Assembly: GCF_900103365.1 (NCBI RefSeq)
Contig: NZ_LT629703.1
Span: 5,318,501 to 5,382,500 of the forward strand
Direction of reading: 5' to 3'
Length of the DNA stretch: 64,000 nucleotides
Origin: Afipia sp. GAS231
Lineage (GTDB): Bacteria; Pseudomonadota; Alphaproteobacteria; Rhizobiales; Xanthobacteraceae
Part shown: positions 60,972 to 64,000 of the stretch, piece by piece
Layout of the letters: each line of letters starts with the position of its first letter
Numbering within the stretch: the stretch's first letter is position 1
Notes under the pieces: generated by a model
The model's input: only the letters and a program-made list of their open reading frames with translations
Databases searched by the model: none
What the model was told of the DNA's origin: nothing
Made by a program: the position numbers and the translations under genes

Positions 60972-63935
60972 CTACCTCTTCTTCCACCCACCGCGATGCC
61001 CCGGCGCGCCGCCGCTGGAGCGTGGCGTCGGGCCGAACTCTGGGCCGGATTGCCGCGAGTCGGTGGGCTGGAAGATTTTGCTGCCGCCGGCGATCTCCGG
61101 CTTGCGCGGCTTGGCGCCGTCGGGGCGGAAGGGCAGGGACTCTGGGCCGTGCATTTCGTCGAGATGGGGTTTGTGGACTTTGGAGGCGCCGCCGGCACCG
61201 CCCGTGGATCGGGGCGAGGGGGAAGAAGCAGCGCCGCGCATTCCACCCTTCTTCTTCATCGCGCTGGCGGGCAGGTTGGCCGCGTCGCCGTACTTCTTCG
61301 TCCCGGCATAGGCGCCGGCCTTGTTCTGCACCACGCGCTGTTTGGCGGTGGGGTCGTCGACCACGGCGAGCTCGGTCGCACGCAGGCGTTTGACCTCGTC
61401 GCGCAGGCGGGCGGCTTCCTCGAAGTTCAAATCGGCGGCGGCTTCGCGCATTCGGGTTTCGAGATCGCCCAGCACCGCCTCGAAATTGTGGCCGATGGAG
61501 ATGACGTCGTCGGCCATGCCGCCGTCGCCGATCTCGACCAGCACGTGGTCGCGCTCGTAGACGGAGTTCATGATGTCGCCGATCGACTTCTTGATGCTCT
61601 CCGGCGTGATGTTATGCGCGGTGTTGTATTCGACCTGCTTCTCGCGGCGGCGGTCGGTTTCGGCGATGGCGCGTTCCATCGAGCCGGTCATCTGGTCGGC
61701 ATAGAGGATCACCTTGCCGTCGACGTTGCGCGCGGCGCGGCCGATGGTCTGGATCAGCGAGGTCTCGCTGCGCAGAAAACCTTCCTTGTCGGCGTCGAGG
61801 ATCGCGACCAGCGCGCATTCGGGAATGTCGAGGCCCTCGCGCAGCAGGTTGATGCCGACCAGCGCGTCGAACGCGCCGAGGCGGAGATCCCTGATGATCT
61901 CGATGCGCTCGATGGTGTCGATATCAGAGTGCATGTAGCGGACGCGAATGCCCTGCTCATGCAGGTATTCGGTCAGGTCTTCCGCCATTCGTTTGGTCAG
62001 CACCGTGATCAGCGAGCGGTAGCCGGCCTGCGCGGTGGCGCGGACTTCGCCGACGAGATCGTCGACCTGGGTGCGCGCGGGGCGAATGTTGACGGGCGGA
62101 TCGATCAGGCCGGTGGGGCGGATCACCTGCTCGACGAATACGCCGCCGCTCTCGTTCAGCTCCCAGCCGCTGGGTGTGGCGGAGACCGCGACCGATTGCG
62201 GGCGCATCATGTCCCACTCTTCAAAGCGCAGCGGACGGTTGTCCATGCAGGAGGGCAGCCGGAAGCCATATTCAGCGAGAGTCGCCTTGCGACGAAAATC
62301 GCCTTTGAACATGCCGCCAATTTGGGGGACCGTAACGTGGCTTTCGTCGGCGAAGACCAGCGCGTTGTCGGGGACATATTCGAACAGCGTCGGCGGCGGT
62401 TCGCCGGGTCGGCGTCCCGTGAGGTAGCGCGAATAGTTTTCGATGCCGGCGCAGCTTCCCGTGGCTTCCATCATTTCGAGATCGAAGGTGGTGCGCTGCT
62501 CCAGCCGCTGCGCTTCCAAGAGGCGGCCGTGGTTGTTGAGTTCGTCGAGCCGCAGTTTCAACTCGCCCTTGATCGACTTGATCGCCTGCACCAGCGTCGG
62601 GCGCGGCGTCACATAGTGCGAATTGGCGTAGATCTTGATGAATTCGAGATCGTCCTGGCGGTGGCCGGTGAGCGGATCGAACTCCTCGATATTCTCCACG
62701 GTGTCGCCGAACAGGTTCACGCGCCAGGCGCGGTCTTCATAATGCGCCGGAAAAATGTCGATGACGTCGCCGCGGACGCGAAACGTGCCGCGGGTGAAAT
62801 CGGCCTGGGTCCGCTTGTACTGCAGCGCGACGAGGTCGGCGATCAGTTGGCGCTGGTCGATGCGCTCGCCCTTCTTCAGCGCGAACGTCATCGCGGTATA
62901 GGTCTCGACCGAGCCGATACCGTAGATGCACGACACCGAGGCGACAATGATGACGTCGTCGCGCTCCAGCAGAGCACGCGTCGCCGAGTGGCGCATGCGG
63001 TCGATCTGCTCGTTGATCGACGAATCCTTCTCGATATAGGTGTCGGTCCGCGGCACATAGGCCTCGGGCTGGTAGTAGTCGTAATAGCTGACAAAATACT
63101 CGACGGCGTTGTCGGGGAAGAAACTCTTGAACTCGCCATAGAGCTGCGCCGCCAGCGTCTTGTTCGGCGCCAGAATGATGGCTGGGCGCTGCGTCGCTTC
63201 GATCACCTTGGCCATGGTGTAGGTCTTGCCGCTGCCGGTGACGCCGAGCAAAACTTGCGTGCGGTCGTTACGCTCGATGCCTTCGACCAGTTCCTTGATC
63301 GCGGTCGGCTGGTCGCCCTTCGGCTCGTATTCGGATTTGATCACAAAGGGCACGCCGCCTTCGGATTTCTCCGGGCGCGGCGGCCGATGCGGCGTCCAGA
63401 TTCGCACCTGGCCGTCGTCGCCTTTGAACTCGGGGCGGCCGTCGCGGATCAGGTTTTCCAGCGCGTCGGCCGTGGCCTTGACGCCGAACGCTTCCATCTT
63501 GCTGCGCGGCGGCCGTGCCAGCGCCTCGTCATCGTCCTCGGCGGTCGGCAGGCCGAGCTGCCGCGCCAGTTCGGGGTCGAGGGTCGGGATCGTTGCCGAG
63601 GTGCCGTAGTTGGGAGACTTGAATTCGCTTTGCGGCGCTTCGTCGAAACCTTGCGCGTCGCGCTTGGCAACATCGTCGCCGGTCGCGCGCGTCGAGGCCC
63701 GCGCGCGATGCGCGGCAGCCTCACCGCCGGCGCGGCGGTCCCAGGAATTGTCCGGCGGCGGCTGCAGCCCAGTGCCCGAGCCCATGCCGGCATCGCCGCG
63801 GTTCAGCGCGGGATTGAGCAATTCCGCCAGCGCCGGCCCGATCGGCTGCACGTCGGGCCGAGACGCCTTAGAATTTGGCGCTTTGGATTTCGGGGTTTTC
63901 GCGGGTTTTTTGGGAGTGCCTGATATCTTCGCCAT
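60972..63935 (-). CDS. uvrB: Excinuclease ABC subunit B
   Basis: Damage-verifying helicase of nucleotide-excision repair, partner of the UvrC encoded at 10678. 987 residues against about 670 in E. coli: a low-complexity N-terminal extension of about 195 residues precedes the core, and a basic Gly/Ser/Pro tail of about 80 residues follows it. Walker A is GVTGSGKT (231-238), the beta-hairpin is [12 protein letters not shown], the DEAD-type box is ADESHVT, and the UVR motif is near [21 protein letters not shown]. The start ATG at 63935 ([10 protein letters not shown]) is the only good one. 63936-64000 shows no gene. Confidence 0.95.
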   Translation of the reverse strand: MAKISGTPKKPAKTPKSKAPNSKASRPDVQPIGPALAELLNPALNRGDAGMGSGTGLQPPPDNSWDRRAGGEAAAHRARASTRATGDDVAKRDAQGFDEAPQSEFKSPNYGTSATIPTLDPELARQLGLPTAEDDDEALARPPRSKMEAFGVKATADALENLIRDGRPEFKGDDGQVRIWTPHRPPRPEKSEGGVPFVIKSEYEPKGDQPTAIKELVEGIERNDRTQVLLGVTGSGKTYTMAKVIEATQRPAIILAPNKTLAAQLYGEFKSFFPDNAVEYFVSYYDYYQPEAYVPRTDTYIEKDSSINEQIDRMRHSATRALLERDDVIIVASVSCIYGIGSVETYTAMTFALKKGERIDQRQLIADLVALQYKRTQADFTRGTFRVRGDVIDIFPAHYEDRAWRVNLFGDTVENIEEFDPLTGHRQDDLEFIKIYANSHYVTPRPTLVQAIKSIKGELKLRLDELNNHGRLLEAQRLEQRTTFDLEMMEATGSCAGIENYSRYLTGRRPGEPPPTLFEYVPDNALVFADESHVTVPQIGGMFKGDFRRKATLAEYGFRLPSCMDNRPLRFEEWDMMRPQSVAVSATPSGWELNESGGVFVEQVIRPTGLIDPPVNIRPARTQVDDLVGEVRATAQAGYRSLITVLTKRMAEDLTEYLHEQGIRVRYMHSDIDTIERIEIIRDLRLGAFDALVGINLLREGLDIPECALVAILDADKEGFLRSETSLIQTIGRAARNVDGKVILYADQMTGSMERAIAETDRRREKQVEYNTAHNITPESIKKSIGDIMNSVYERDHVLVEIGDGGMADDVISIGHNFEAVLGDLETRMREAAADLNFEEAARLRDEVKRLRATELAVVDDPTAKQRVVQNKAGAYAGTKKYGDAANLPASAMKKKGGMRGAASSPSPRSTGGAGGASKVHKPHLDEMHGPESLPFRPDGAKPRKPEIAGGSKIFQPTDSRQSGPEFGPTPRSSGGAPGHRGGWKKR

Positions 63936-64000
63936 AGCCCGAATATGGGGCGAGTCAGGCGACGAGAAAAGGGCAAAGGGGTGTGGGGAGGGAAGGCTGC

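Noticed and set aside
60819..63923. 1034-codon plus-strand open frame opposite uvrB
   Set aside because: Antisense shadow of uvrB. Composition is typical of reversed high-GC coding sequence and no motif is recognisable.

Overview
The window looks like a chromosomal segment of Bradyrhizobium or a close relative (Nitrobacteraceae, Alphaproteobacteria). The base composition is high GC. Gene content and order fit this lineage (ileS-lspA, moaD-moaE, ilvE-hisS, rplY-pth-ychF, prs, lgt). Many gaps hold the short palindromic repeats typical of Bradyrhizobium, and five sites match the consensus of the alphaproteobacterial general-stress sigma factor EcfG. No rRNA, tRNA, CRISPR array, transposase, integrase or prophage was seen.

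Layout. 1-12.8 kb, almost all on the minus strand: lspA (cut by the window edge), ileS, an acetyltransferase, ribF, a CheY-like regulator, a HAD protein, a degenerate EAL protein, prmB, moaE, moaD, pgsA, uvrC. 13-21 kb: an outer-membrane protein, cold-shock protein, rlmJ, RNase T2, small exported proteins, two tandem DUF3617 genes, and an OmpR/EnvZ-type pair behind a MarR regulator that appears to carry its own operator. 21.5-29 kb: ilvE, hisS, a tautomerase, a thioesterase, proC, a YbjN protein, a TctC-type binding protein, and ribH2 behind an FMN riboswitch. 29-39 kb: a carbon monoxide dehydrogenase cluster: MHYT-LytTR regulator, coxM-coxS-coxL (form I, with the AYRCSFR motif), then coxD, coxE, coxF, coxG and an SDR gene. 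39-42 kb: a stress island (DUF3147 pair, PAP2 phosphatase, YciE-type ferritin, small proteins) carrying EcfG promoters. 42-43.1 kb: non-coding, with a long repeated element. 43-54 kb: prs, a lipoprotein, pgeF, a midA-type gene, lgt, a dienelactone hydrolase, ubiK, rplY, pth, ychF and two MaoC-like genes. 54-59 kb: small membrane and exported proteins and two NTF2-like proteins. 59-64 kb: an inverted second copy of the long repeat, a zinc-ribbon protein, a DpnI-type methyl-directed endonuclease, and uvrB.

How parts fit together. MoaD and MoaE make the pterin needed by the molybdenum-copper CO dehydrogenase. CoxD and CoxE are expected to mature its active site, and the MHYT-LytTR protein is the likely sensor-regulator. 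RibF and RibH2 supply the FAD used by CoxM. UvrB and UvrC belong to one repair pathway. The YciE ferritin, PAP2, DUF3147, cold-shock and two small-protein genes look like one EcfG stress regulon.

The most unusual items are: the two inverted copies of a ~0.7-kb non-coding element whose core folds into stems with several compensatory base-pair changes; the DpnI homologue without a visible methylase; paired direct repeats 21 bp apart upstream of coxM; overlapping back-to-back EcfG promoters giving a probably leaderless PAP2 mRNA; and a DUF4142 remnant fused in frame behind the ferritin stop codon.
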